Assembly (NCBI GenBank): GCA_022385805.1
Contig: MU277747.1
Span: forward strand, 1-64,000
DNA from: Pilatotrama ljubarskyi
Lineage: Eukaryota; Basidiomycota; Agaricomycetes; Polyporales; Polyporaceae
Direction: 5' to 3'
DNA: 64,000 nucleotides
Positions 24,230 to 36,349 of the stretch are shown piece by piece. The notes beneath the pieces were generated by a model. It did not search any database and was not told where the DNA came from. It worked only from the letters and a program-made list of their open reading frames with translations. The translations under genes and the position numbers were made by a program. Every line of letters starts with the position of its first letter. Position 1 is the stretch's first letter.

Positions 24230-26100
24230 TCATGCGCCCCTTGGGCTACGATGTGCGGTTTCGCATCCGGACGGTGATGTTCGTGGACCTTGAACGACGG
24301 GTCGTGAATTTTGAATGTCAGAAGTCGACAGATTGCTCTCGCACTACGCAATACCTTGTATCCCTCACTTACCAGCTCCCACTCGATTTCTCGTCTGTTC
24401 GCGCGAAGCTTCTCCTCTCCTCTGTAATAGCTATCGTTGCTGCAACATGTTGTATCCCGTAGCTTTCTTCCGAGACGAATTCGTAACAGCTCTACGTAGA
24501 CGATGCCTGACCCACACTGTAATCTTAATCTCAATTACTGCAATCACCCCTTTCTATCCAGATTCCACGTCGTTGCAATGACGACTCGACGCGCGTGGGT
24601 GTGGCGTCAGGTCCGTGAAACGTCCTTCCTGCATTCCATACTACGCCGCGGTGAATTTGGCAATGAAGGTGCGACCCTTGCTCAGACTTCTTTCCATACA
24701 ACTGGGATGTAGCATCTTCGGCCCATCCAACAATCAATCAATCTCCTTACCGCTTCAAATCTTCTGAAAGGTCGAAGGGTTGCGTGTGGAGGTTGCGTCG
24801 TTGCTGACGGCTAGCAGTAGACAGCGCCGCGGAAGCAAATGCTGCGTGCATCAGCAAACGAAGCAGGGCAAAACAACTTACCCGACGTTCCTTCTGGTCT
24901 GCACACGATCCTGTCAGTACGTGGCGCCACAATGTTCACAACCTGCCATGATCGCGACAGGCCGCTCGGCGATACGAGATGCATCGCACCGGCACTCGCT
25001 CTTACCGGAGGACGGATCTTGGGCACACAAAATCACACAACGGCCACAGCACAGCCTCACGCGGGACTGATCTTTTCCATTCAGCGAGTTCGCAGGACGC
25101 GGGGACGTATGCCCGGCTGTCAGGCACTGGACAGGGCGAAGACGTACCGTGAGCGGAGTCCGCGATGGTCCAGCGCGGGCCAGGGTGTATGGCGGGAAGA
25201 ATGCTCGGCGTCCGCTACGGACCCAGGGCGCTCGGCACCCGTGTGCTAGAGCGGCACAGCTCTGTAAAGGCCGGATGGTAAGCAGAAGTGACACTTACTG
25301 TTATTGGTGTGGCAGCCGCGCAATACCCTTGCGCTGGCAGCATGACGATCCCGAGGACAGTGGAGACGCGCCCGTGCATTTTCGCATCGAGGATTGTGTG
25401 GTGGTGGAGGTTCCGATATAGGCAGGTTAGCGTGAATATCCGTCTCCCGTTCTCATACCACCCGGAACGGCTGTGGGGTCGCGTCAGTATTGTATATAGA
25501 TGGTAAATTCTCACTGCCGACCCTTTCGAGTGGTTCACATCGAAGACGATGAGGAGCTAGGCCAGGTGCGGCCGCCATGCGGAGAGTTGATGAGGGTTTC
25601 GCCTATCACTATTGGGAGGCCATCGTACGAGCTCAGATACACCATATAAAAAGTTCTCGCTGGATGCAAAACGAGTGAGATGACGAGCACACAGGACCAT
25701 GGGGAGGTTCATGAACACACTTCAGACCTCCGCATCAACGTGCTACTTACGGACGGACCTCATGATGCGGAGCTGTAGGATGATGACTTGCGAGCTTCGA
25801 TCTCTCCCAAACACGCCGTCCTATGATTTTACTGAACTGTATGCCAGACGACCGAGAGTACGATGAGGGTACGAGACAAATCGGGTTCCTGCATGGTCCC
25901 GCCTTTGGCCCACCACGTGCAGACTCCGTCTTTCTCGGAGTCCACATCGCCTCGACACCGGGCGCTTATGTTTATAGCACTTTTGACGATTACGATCATC
26001 AGCGTCCTCTTCTGACTACCATCCCCTCCATACTTGCACCCGGAATCTACCTGGAGTACACTGCGAATCATCAGTATAAAGCCATACTATCTCTTTACCG
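24230..26100. other. intergenic, no gene seen
   Basis: About 1.9 kb between the zinc-cluster regulator and the ArfGAP, both on the plus strand. Short frames only; one open stretch at 25823-26100 runs into the ArfGAP leader but has no motif. It could hold a regulatory region or an unrecognised non-coding transcript. Confidence 0.45.
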
Positions 26101-27112
26101 ATGTCGGGTGTCAACAAAATCGCTGCGGAGCGAAACCAACGCACCCTATTGGAACTCGCTAACCAGCCAGGAAACGGCAAGCAAGCTCAATGACTCTCGG
26201 CACACACGCTGGGTGCTCATCTCGCTGTCGGCTTTCAGACGTATGTGCGGATTGCAAGTCTCGGAACCCGCGATGGGCATCTTACAATCTCGGCATCTTC
26301 ATCTGGTGAGCCTGCGCCATCTTCTCTTAAATTCGGGCAAGAAGGATCTCATCGCGCGAAGTATGAGCTGTGCGAGCATCCACCGCAAGATGGGCACGCA
26401 TATATCGAAGGTGTAGGTACGGCGGAGGCTTGAGACACATTCAGTCACATGACCTTGTTCCGTCCCCAGGAAGAGCTTGACCCTGGATTCATGGACCAAA
26501 GAGCAAGTCGAGGTGCGTGTGAGAGCTTCAAGCGGAAGGCGTCATCCGACCATCCCCCGCCTTCTTCTGCAGTTCATGAAGTCGAAGGGGAACATCAGAT
26601 CCAACGCCCACTACAACCCGGATGAGAACAGACACCCGCCGCCGACGAACATGATCGACTCGGAGCGAGACAGCGAGCTCGAGAAGTACATCAGAGGTAC
26701 GCCCACTCCGCTCCCGAGTGATGGATTATTCGTCTGATTTCCTACAGCCAAATACGAGTACAAATCCTTCGTGTCCCGTTCGGCCCAGGTGGCCGCCCTC
26801 CTCGGTCCTTCGCGATCCAGTTCAAACAAGTTATCGGCCACGGCGGCTCCCCCACGCTCGCAGACCGTTCCGGTCCCAGGATCATCGACAACGCCATCCT
26901 CATCCAGTACGGCGCCTGTTCCATCTGCAGCCCTTCCGCTCACCACGACAGAGAGCACCGCTGCCCGGACACAGTCCCAGTTCCGTTCCGTCTCGCAACC
27001 GGTGGCGCCTTCTCTTCCGTCGACATCGCAACAACAGGCATTGCAACAGCAGCCGACTCAGTACCAGCAACTTCCGCAGCTACAGCAAACACAACAACAA
27101 CAACAACAACAA

Positions 27113-27147
<35 letters not shown>

Positions 27148-28024
27148 CCAACAGTCGTCTAATCCGGTATGGAACGACCTCGCGCAGCTCCAAGCCCCAG
27201 CGATGAACTCCTCCCTTCCCCTCCAATACGCCTCGCCGTCTAGCACGCAGCCCATCAGCATACCGGGCGCTTCCACCGGGCTTGCTCCGCCCAACCCATA
27301 CAGCGGGCTCTCCGTGAGCCCGAATTCGCCCTTCCCCTCATCATTCTCACAGCACTCTCCGGGCGGGATGTTCCCCGGAGGCCAGCCGCGGAGCATGAGC
27401 CTCAATACTGGCATGAGCATGGGCTATGGTGCTGGGACGTGTCCGGGTGGGGCGGGTTTCGGCATGATGGGCAGCTCTCCGTCGATGCTGCAGCCCCAGC
27501 CGACGTTCGGCGGACTCTCGGCGCCTGGTGGAATGCCGATGCAGAACTCTACCCCCAGTCCTAGCCCGTTCGCCCCGCAGATGCTGCCCTCGACAGGCTT
27601 GGGCTTCCAGCAACAGCAGCAACAGCAGCAACAACAACAGTCTGGGACATTCGCTCCGTCGTCGTACGGCCAAACCAACTCTGGATTCCTCCAGCCGCAG
27701 CCACAAGGGTCGCCGATGTTCCCCTCGCAACAGCTGCAGTACGGACAGGGCTCGCCGATGTTCCAGTCGCAGCCGCTCGGACAGGCGCAGCCGCAAATGT
27801 CGATGCCGATGCAGGGAATGGCCGCGCAGAATTCGTATATGCAACCTCAACCACAGCAGCAGATGTTTGGGTCGCAACAGCAGCAGCCGTTCATGGGTGG
27901 AGCGGCCCCGTATGGCAATGGACAGGCGGGCGGGATGACGCAGCAGGCGATGTATGGGCAGGGGAGCGCGTTTGGTGGGACGGGGTGGCAGCAGCCACAG
28001 CAGCGGCAGTGGGGTGGTATATGA
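26101..28024 (+). CDS. ArfGAP domain protein with Gln-rich tail
   Basis: Exons 26101-26176, 26239-26305, 26362-26412, 26470-26512, 26573-26696 and 26748-28024 sum to 545 residues. An ArfGAP zinc finger CX2CX16CX2C (CADC ... CMSC) is followed by the hallmark SIHRKMGTHISKVKSLTLDSW. The Arg in IHR is the expected catalytic arginine finger. The small exons covering the finger join exactly to restore it. Next come KSKGNIRSNAHYNPDE and KYIRAKYEYKSFVSR, as in Age2/SMAP-type ArfGAPs, then a long Gln/Pro/Met/Ser-rich tail with two polyQ runs. Known members stimulate GTP hydrolysis on Arf GTPases in Golgi/endosome vesicle traffic. Oddity: intron 1 (26177-26238) starts with GC, not GT. Confidence 0.9.
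27092..27147 (+). repeat. CAA/CAG run coding polyQ
   Basis: Runs of CAA then CAG codons giving close to twenty glutamines in the ArfGAP tail. Confidence 0.9.
27608..27640 (+). repeat. second CAG/CAA run coding polyQ
   Basis: Eleven consecutive glutamine codons (CAG and CAA mixed) in the same ArfGAP tail. Confidence 0.9.
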
Positions 28025-28240
28025 GCACGCGCGAGGCGAATCGACATGGTATCCGGGCAGGCTGAGCGAGAGCAGAGTTGAACTGGTATGTGGAGCGCTA
28101 TCGTTCAAAATGGACTGCAGGATGTTGTAGGAGGTAGAGGGTAATGCGCATGTCGGAGGAAGACGTGAGCCATCCGGTTGTAAGGTGAGACTGGTACCCA
28201 ACACGTACTCACAAGTCCCGCCGCCTCCAGCCCCACCGCG

Positions 28241-29332
28241 CTAGTCCAGCGTTCCCTGCGCGTCGCCATTATCCCCGCCCATGATCCGCTCTGTCTTCTT
28301 CTCGCAGCTAACGACGCGGCGCACGCGCTCGACGAGCTCCTGCTGCTGCGCCTCCGAGAGGCCCCTGAGCGCGTCCACGGCGTCCTCAATATCCCGCCGG
28401 CGGATGCGCGGGCCCCAGATGCTATGGCGGTACGTGTCGACGAGGCGGACGCGGGCGAGGTGCTCCTGGCCGGGGAGCGCGAGCATCGCGGCGACGGCGC
28501 TCGGCGGGAGGAGCGTCGCCTGCCCGATGTAGAGCGTGCGCAGGGAGGGGAGCGGCGGGAGGAGCGGCGCGTCGCGCGAGAAGGGCGTGTTGAGCCCGAG
28601 CTCGTCGGACGGGAAGGAGAGGTTCGTGAGCGTGATGTGCTCGATCGCCGTCCAGGTGCTCAGCGCGCGGATGAGGTGGTATGTTGCGGAGGGCACGATC
28701 TGCGTATTGTGAGCGCGAATAAGAAGTGGACGCCGACTGTCACGCGCTAAGTGACGGAGTACGTACGGCTGTCGAGAAGTGGTGCTCCGGGTCGGGCCCC
28801 ATCCACACGAAGCTCTTCGGACTGGTGCACGGCGGGCGGCGGATTAACGCGCGCTGTACGGGCTAGGGAGACGAAGCGACACTCACTTTGCGAGCGAGAG
28901 GGCCTCGTAGATGTACCCCAGGTGCGGATTGTTCGTGTGCGAGTGCAATCGCAAGGACAGGAGTTCGAGCGGCACCTGGGTGATCACTTCGACATTCTCC
29001 TCAGTGCACGCCCGCTTCTTATCAGCCGCGCGCAGCGAACGCCTGCATCGTTCAAGCGCGGCAGCGAGGTGCTTGAAGATCTCAAAGTCTGCCGAACCGC
29101 CAGCCAGGGTGATAGAGAGCGACCTGGGCGCGCACGCGAGGAGCTCTGTGCCGTGCGAGAAGAGGATGAGCTGGTTGATCGAGCGAAAGCGGAGCCGCGC
29201 GTGCAAAAGGGGCTGCCCGAGCTCCTGGAACGCCCTGTTCACCGACAAAATGTCAGACGGGCGAGGGTGCGTCTCGAGCGCGAAGGCGAGTATCTCCTGC
29301 AGGAGTTCGACTGGGACGCGCGAGAGGGACAT
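28241..29332 (-). CDS. F-box-like protein
   Basis: Three exons sum to 319 residues. The N-terminus MSLSRVPVELLQEILAFALE then LSVNRAFQELGQPLLHARL fits an F-box-like fold. It continues with leucine-rich strands (LLSLRLHSHTNNPHLGYIYE, LRTLYIGQATLLPPSAVAAM) and a C-terminal charged helix (EDAVDALRGLSEAQQQELVE). The small middle exon codes PKSFVWMGPDPEHHFSTA between introns of 65 and 67 bp. Probably an SCF adaptor; target unknown. Its 3' end faces the ArfGAP 3' end 216 bp away (convergent pair). Start taken at the Met beginning the F-box; upstream in-frame codons look non-coding. Confidence 0.75.
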
Positions 29333-29613
29333 GGTCAAGCAATGAGAGTAGGGGGAGAGCAGGGCCGCGAAGCTCATCAGGGCCAGAGCCCGCTCAGATA
29401 TGCAGTCCGGAACGAGCGGGGGAACTGTCCGCGCATAAGCGCTGATGACCGCAGCCAGAACAACATGACCCGGTCGCAGGCAAGACCAGCCCCGCAAGCG
29501 GACATTGCGTGAATGTAGCGCGAAAGCAAGAAAGCATGGTTCATACCGTGTCTAGAATACAAGCGACGACAAATCAAGAGAGATCCCCGATAATCAGGGC
29601 AATGCCAGTCTGG

Positions 29614-32375
29614 TCAATCGCTATCCAGCTCTATCTGTATACAGGGGTGGGTTCAGAGGAAAGGTCTTGACATTGAAAGAAATGCGCGTACCGTCTCTGC
29701 CACCTTCCGCTTCGCTCGACTCGCAGCAGCGCGCGTAGAAGACCGGCCACTTGGTGCGAAGCTGAGCGTGGACTGCGTCGCCTTGCTTGCCGAGGCCGAG
29801 GACTTCGCCGCAGCCGCCTTCTTCGCAGGGGCCTTCGCGGGTGCCTTCTTGGTCGGTTGACTGCAGTGAACACGTCTTGAGCACACCGTCTCGTTACTGG
29901 TATAGCAAACATCGTACCTTAGAACGGACGCCCGGTTTGTCCGCTTGGTTGGAGGGGGAGCTTCGTCCTCGATCTCGTCCTCGTCTTCGTCGTCGGATAT
30001 GGGCGTGGCTGCAGATTTGCCTTTTCCTCGTGCGGGAGCCTTCTTCGCAGGTGCTGCCTTCTTCGGCGCGGCCTTGGTCTTGCGCGCCGGCGGCTCGTCT
30101 GACATCTGATCGTCGAAGTCGGATCCGCCGGCGTCAATGTCCATCAGCATCGAGTCCACTGAAGCATCTGAGTCGTCACTCGTCGCCTTGTTCTTCCCCT
30201 ACACATGGGAGGAGCTAAGTCAGGAAGGGGCAATGTTTGCGTTGAATAGCTGTGTTTCACCTTGCCCTTGGACGGCTTGTCTTGCTGCTTCTCCGCGCGC
30301 TGCTTCTGCTGCTGGTCGCGCACTTTGTCGATGATCTCCTCGAATTCGTTCTCGTCGAACTCCCCGCCAGTCGCTTGGACTCCTTTCATCAGAGAACGCA
30401 GGGACGTATTGACGTGGCTTTCGCAAAGCTCTCAATGGCCTGACCAAATGAGATGGAGTCGCGTACTCACTTCTGAATGGCGTGGATGTCGTCCTTGTCC
30501 ACGAAGGTCTCGATCGCTTCGGACATCCCGCCCTCGCCGAGCAGCTGCAGCTCCTGCGCCGCTAGGTACTCCCTCACAAGCGTCTGCACGCGCACCTTCG
30601 ACAGCTTCTCCCCGATGCTCAACTCGGGGTCGTCAATGCTGAGCTCCGGCTCGTCTGCCTTGACTTTGCTCGCCCGCGTCGTGCCCTTCTTCGAGCGATG
30701 GAAGGTGAGGACATCGCGCGGGTTTGCGATACGGCCTTGAAACTCCTGCCCGAAGCGGACGGGGTTGGACATCTCGCTCACGCCTGTGGTATCGACTTTG
30801 AGGCGCACGAGAGGTAACGGGCGCGGGAGCTCGGGCTCGCCCTCTGCGACGGCTCGTGCGTTCCTCTCGTCCCATTGCTGGTTTGCTTTCTCGATTAGCT
30901 CGTTGACCTGTTTTTGGCGAGGTGAGCTTTAGCGCTGCAAGCCATGATGGTCGATTTCACCTTTGTCTTGAGGTATTTTGAGACCTCGATCTTGTCGTTG
31001 AGATCGAAGCCTTCTTCTTCAGCGGCCTCACTGAGGACGACTTCGTCGATCACGAAGGGGCGCACGCTCCGCAAAGGAATAGGCGTCAGCTCGAACTCCT
31101 TGCCTTGGATTTTCAGCAACGCGACGTGCCTGGCAGACTTTGTCAGTAGGTATATATAAACCATCTGCGAGATGTGCGTACTTCTCGAGTGCCTCACCGT
31201 CCGCAAGCGAGGTCGCGACTGAGGACCCGGGCTGGGTGATGTAGTATCGCTTGCCAGCTACCGGTTCCGGGACGATGCGGCAGTCATGCTCGTGGCCCCA
31301 AACCACCAAGTCGATGCTGTCGTCAAACATGCCTTCCGGGACGGACTGTTGCGGCCCGTGGGCTACCCTGAAGGACGCATCAGCCAGGCGCAAAAGTGCA
31401 CCACACAAGAAAGCCTACCGATTTTGATGCAAGAGGAGGATGTTGAACCAGTTGTCTTTGTCTTTGGGCATGTACATCCGCACGCGGTTGCTCCGAAGCT
31501 CAAAGTGCATGCGTTGATCTTTGACGTTGCCGACGCCGTACAGTCCGAGGCGCGTGTTGCCCTTGCGTAGGAGGACGGGTCGGATCGCGATGCCGGTGTT
31601 TTGCGCCTCGGCGTCGTCGAGGGGTAGGTCGACTTTGCCCATGTAGTTGATCAGACCGGTTACGGAGAGCATGTCCAGTGCGCATAGTGCACCTTCCTAC
31701 AGTATACGGCATCCAGTCAAACCATAGCAACATCTTCTATGTCCGCGAAGAACTTACCGGGCCTGCTCCTTGTGGGTCATCGTGATTGCCGTGAATGGAG
31801 AAGACAGGGATAGCGACGTTGAGATTCGGGTCCTCATAGTTGATTGCTGGAAAGCTAGACGGGTCACTACTCGGACACAGCGCTCTCTCATGACGAGTAA
31901 TAGCCACCCACGAATAGCCAGGAGGTTTCCCCTCATTCGGGTCGCTCAAGAGCTCGACTTGGACTGGACGGTCTCCGAGCGTATACTCTCTTAGCAAAGC
32001 CATGACCTGGTACAGACAGTCTCTTGAAGGTCTGTTCTCATGAAAGAGGTCTCCTGCTAGTAGGATGAAGTCGACCTACGTGTTCTGTCATGACATCGTG
32101 CGAGACCAAGATGTGGCTCTGCACTCACATCATGCTTCACTGCGAGTTGCAGGATCTCCTTGAAGGCGTTTATGGAGTCCTGTCCACGGATAGGGTCACG
32201 TTCCAAATATCCTATATGGTTGTCGGTCGCAAGAAGGATCTTTATGGTGTCGTCCGCATCTGCGGCAGCTGGTCAGGACTCAAGTGTGGCGCGCGACATC
32301 TGGAGAGCGCATACACTCGTTGCGGATGGTCGGAGGCGGCATGCCCTCATGCTCGTCGTCGGACTGGTTGCTCAT
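29614..32375 (-). CDS. mre11: MRE11, double-strand-break repair nuclease
   Basis: Phosphodiesterase motifs of the Mre11 nuclease appear in order: [39 protein letters not shown] and VVWGHEHDC, followed by [13 protein letters not shown]. The capping/DNA-binding domain follows ([20 protein letters not shown]). The C-terminus is Lys/Ala-rich with [16 protein letters not shown] repeats and ends KRKVAETIELDSD after a last intron at about 29635-29691. Known role: nuclease subunit of the Mre11-Rad50-Nbs1 complex in break repair, telomere maintenance and checkpoint signalling. The N-terminal exon [11 protein letters not shown] joins by an intron to the nuclease domain; start at 32375. All key metal-binding residues I can check are present. 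The gene is divergent from the transporter at 32670. Confidence 0.95.
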
Positions 32376-32669
32376 TGCGTCGGACGGTGGATAAGACCGC
32401 TGTATGCGCTCGGAAGTGGTGGTGGTCGACGTCAAGGACGAGCGAAAGCCACTGCCCGACGCGTCGCGTCGCGTCTCGCACGGGCGCCTCCGCGTGCGGC
32501 GCAGTTCCCGCCGCCATCAGCAGCGCCACGCAAAACCCATTTTGCCTTTCGCCAGCAGCGCAGTCTCCGCCCGTGTCCGCCTGCTCTCCTCGACGACGAG
32601 ATAGACTGCGGCGACATCGTCTTCGACTCTTTCGCTCTTTCTCTGGGTTTTGCTGGCTTGTAACTCGAG
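32376..32669. promoter_or_regulatory. bidirectional promoter between mre11 and transporter
   Basis: A 294 bp gap separates two divergent start codons, so both promoters and leaders must fit here or overlap the genes. A pyrimidine-rich tract (about 32625-32650) precedes the transporter start. No clear TATA element seen. Confidence 0.55.
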
Positions 32670-34190
32670 ATGGCTCCCCCTTCGTCGCACCAACACCCGC
32701 CCTCGAGGGCTCTGGTGGTGAGTTGCTGCGGTCGTGCGACTCATAGCGTGGATTCTCCTGACTTTCCGTACAGATTGGAACGGTGTCCTTCTATTTGGTT
32801 GCTGCGTTGGCCGTATGTTTTTGCTCCAGTGTTGATCATAGCGTTTGTCTCACGGCTTCGGTGGTTCATGATAGATGGTGATGGCGTGAGTGTCCCCATG
32901 CTCCTCTCCTCCGGGCTCTCTTCGCGCTGCTAGGCCTGTCTTTGCGCGGTGCCGTTGCGCGGAAGCTGCGTTACATACCGGACGGGCGTCTCTAGAACTG
33001 CTGGACATGCCGAACTGACATAACCTACAGAAATAAATGGGTTCTCAGCACGACCGATACTCCATTGTTCTTCCTCCTGGCACAGCTTCTAATCGCTGTC
33101 GTCCTCTTCCTCCTTGCACATATGGTTGGTCTGCTTCAGCTGCCTCTGAAGCTAGACTGGCAGGTTTGTAAAGGATTGATACCCATGGTTGGCCTGAACG
33201 TTGTCGGGCTCAGGTGCGTGCGGTTTTCCTCTCGGAACAGAGCATCTACTCAGTCGTCTGCCCTTCAACAGCTTCAGCAATTATACCCTGAAATATGTCG
33301 ACGCGTCGTTCTACCAAGTCGCGCGCGGTATGGTGCTCCCATTCACCGTTGCTACATCGTTCTTCCTCCTGCACGCGCGACCCTCCCTCCGCATTCTGGC
33401 TGCCTGCGCCGTGGTCACCGTCGGCTTCTTTGTCGGCGTCTTCCTTGATGGGACTCCCGTCTCCGTCGTCGGTGTCACCTTCGGCGTTCTGAGCTCAATG
33501 ATCACCGCAATGCACTCCGTGGTCATCAAGAAGAGCTTAGACGTTGTGCACGGCAGCGCGCTCCATCTCTCCTGGTACACCAACTTGCTCAGTGCTATCG
33601 TTCTCGCGCCAGTACTAGTTCTTGTTGGCGAGCTCCCGGGCGTCCTGAAACTGCTCTTCGGTCCCAACGAGAATGCCGAAGGGAAGCTGAGCACCCTTTC
33701 GACCTTCATCGTCGGCTCTCTAATCACGGTAAGCCCTCTGCTATCCCATTGGGAACACATCCGACTTACGGCTCAATCAGGGCGCCTTCGGCTTCCTCAT
33801 GAGTCTTGCCAGCTTGATGTCTATCAAGGTCACATCGCCCATCACACACATGGTCTCGTCTGCTGTCCGCGGTGTAGCAGCATCCATGCTCGGCGTTTGG
33901 TTTTTCGACGAAGTGGTGACACAGTCAGTGTCCTTCATCTTCTAGGCCAACCTACATCCTGACCTCATCTTTCCTGGCGCAGAGGTCGCGCATCTTCCAT
34001 CGCCATCATCCTCCTCGGCTCAATCTGGTACACTTGGATCAAGCACGTGGAGTCGCAGTCTGCCGCCCCGAGCAAACCGCATTACGAGCCTGTCCCCCTC
34101 GACGAGCTCGAGGAGGGCAAGGGCGGCAAGCTCGAAAACGGCCATGCTTCCCACAGGCATTCACCGTCAACGCGCGACACTCGCGACTGA
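32670..34190 (+). CDS. nucleotide-sugar transporter, GDP-fucose transporter-like (TPT/SLC35 family)
   Basis: Seven exons (32670-32717, 32774-32812, 32875-32885, 33031-33213, 33254-33728, 33781-33923, 33983-34190) sum to 368 residues. About ten hydrophobic membrane segments are visible, among them FFLLAQLLIAVVLFLLAHMV, IVLAPVLVLVGELPGVL and ASSIAIILLGSIWYTWI. Family stretches include NKWVLSTTDTPLFF, FSNYTLKYVDASFYQVARG, AMHSVVIKKSLDVV and ITHMVSSAVRGVAASMLGVW. The tail is cytosolic and charged. Known relatives exchange nucleotide sugars for nucleotide monophosphates across Golgi membranes; substrate here is inferred only from similarity to SLC35C1/C2-type proteins. Exon 3 is only 11 nt (MVMA) but is needed to keep the frame and the NKWVL motif. 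Confidence 0.85.
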
Positions 34191-34797
34191 GCGACTGTAC
34201 TGAAGGGGTGTGGGCCATCATAGATTATCGTCAGACGAGTAGATATACTCGGAGCATGCGCGGAGAATGGGTAGAGTAATGGACTGACGCGCTGCTAATA
34301 TTGATATAGAGGCGTTTTCGACACGATCATGATAATTCACCTCAGCTGCTATTCCATTACCTCGAATGCGTTTTTGCGACGGAACGCTTGAGCGCACACG
34401 AGGCATGCATGTGAGCCTGTTCCATCGATCGTTCACATAGGTATCGCGCTATGATGCGCTCCCTTTTCATATGGTATAGTCAATCCTAAGTCTTCTCTGG
34501 TTGCCGCCCGCTCATGTCTGCGTTCTAGAATACCTAGCATCCATCCCTTGCAGGATGCTCGCACAACTCACGCGCCATCGAGTCATGCGTGTTTGAAAGT
34601 GCATGTAATTGCCGGTATGAAAGTATCTTCGGTGGTCGTTGTTTTTGCAAATGGCTTGCCGTCGCTCTGATATAAGTAATCCTCCGCGCATGACGCAAGA
34701 AAGCGCTCTCCATGTCGTCCGACGTCGAGCTCCCCTCGTACTCATCGACCTCTTGCAGCGATTCCTCCCGCTGATCTAAGCGAAAATCGAGCGGGAT
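34191..34797. other. intergenic, no gene seen
   Basis: Between the transporter 3' end and the F-box pseudogene. No supported gene. Confidence 0.5.
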
Positions 34798-36158
34798 ATG
34801 CCTGCCATCCCTCAGGAAGTCGTAGAGGCCATCATCGACGCACTATGGACGGACCAAACCGCTTTGCGACAATGCACCCTGACATGTCGCACCTGGTTGC
34901 CTCGAGCTCGCTATCGTCTCTTTCGCCGCGCAACTCTTCGTGATACCGAGCAGCTTTCCCGCTTCTCCTAGGCATTGCAAGCCTCCCTCGAGTTACTCCA
35001 GCTGGTGAACGAGCTACTTCTGACCGCACACGGCCCAGTGCTGCCCTCACTCGTCAGCTCGGCTTTTGCGGTCCTTGCAGGTGGTCTCCCGCAGCTTGAC
35101 AAGCTCTACAAATCCATACAAGACGATCACTCCGTTCGCAGTGCGGAGGCCTGCAGGCTTGACATTTCGTGCCGAATGATCAGTCACATCACAAATTTCC
35201 GCACGCTCACGCGTCTGGAATTATGCTCAGTGGAGCTGTCCCCTTTTGTGGACCTCTGGAGGATTGTCGTCAGGTTGCCTCGTCTGACGGTGCTTTCCCT
35301 CGTCCAAGTATCTTGGCCTTCTGTCGGTCGCATATCACCCGTCGTTTCGCCCCTGGCGAAAATAGGTAGCTTGGCCCTTGAGAATATCACGTTTCGTGGT
35401 CCCTGCGTTACGACTAGGTTGCTGCCAGTACTCACTTCTTACGGAACCTAGATAATCGGGCTCTGGATCAGTATGCCAGGAATCTCCGATATGTTCCTAG
35501 CTGCGAGCCCACGAGGTCTGAAAACCCTCGGTCTCGATCTCTCTGCGGCAGATAGTTCGGAATGCGAGTCACTTCTCCACTCAGCCGTTACCTACGTTGT
35601 GACCCGTGAACCCAGTCACCCAGTTGCTAGATGCCCTGCGACGGTTTACATGCCTCGTCGGACTACTCTTCCACTATACCGACGTCGCGTGGGACATGAG
35701 CGCCCAGATATTCCGACTCACCGCAGAGAACGTGCTGGCCACGGTCCCTACAGCTGCCTTGAGGTTCGTACACTTCGACCTCAGACGGCTGGACCCCAAA
35801 GGTTATGGTCTCAAGGCTCGCAGAGGCGACAAACCCACCGTCCACTTTGAACTCGTTTCACTCGTTTCACTCTTCTCACTCTTCGAAATGTTCTTGGTGG
35901 ACGCAGCGTTCGCCGGCCTGACGCGCTTCGATTTTCGGATCTCTCATGCGTTCAAATTCAAGAACTCCTACGGCAAAGACTCGTTCCCACTGCCGGTTCC
36001 GTTAGGGCCTCTGGACCGCCGACCACGACTCATCGTGTCGGACCCTGAGGAGCAGATGAATCACCCATGTGAGCTGTGTCTTTGACATGTTCCTCCCTCC
36101 ACTCATTCATCGTGGGACTGGCTCAGATGGCGTGGAGTATGGCGGCGGGCTGGTGTAA
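34798..36158 (+). pseudogene. F-box gene copy with two in-frame stops
   Basis: Related over its full length to the intact F-box gene at 10775-12116. It starts MPAIPQEVVEAIIDALWTDQ, continues CRTWLPRARYRLFRR and EQLSRFS, then meets a TAG at 34969-34971. The paralogue has an Arg codon there (EQLSRLSR). The frame resumes with LQASLELL and matches the paralogue through WPSVGRISP to LLPVLTSYGT. A second stop (about 35449-35451) precedes MPGISDMFLAASPRGLKTLG (compare LPGISLLFGAASPNALKSVV). After an intron near 35590 the frame is open again to about 36085, and a last short exon DGVEYGGGLV ends at 36158. Stop-codon readthrough or assembly errors cannot be excluded, but two stops favour a recent pseudogene. 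Confidence 0.8.
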
Positions 36159-36349
36159 CCCCCATCCCTGACCGGTCCGACCATGCGTGTCTCATTCATG
36201 AGTCTCAACCGTGCGTCGGCTCCGGAATCAATGTGGTACGGGCGAAAGTGCGGGGTTGTGTCAGACTCCCCAGCCGTGTAGCCTGGAATCCTCCGAGACA
36301 ACTGCATCGTTCACCATAGAAGAAGAATCGCACTAGAGAGATACAGTGA

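Noticed and set aside
27347..28204. 285-codon minus-strand frame opposite the ArfGAP tail
   Set aside because: It is the antisense shadow of a Gln-rich coding region; Leu/Arg runs mirror CAG repeats.
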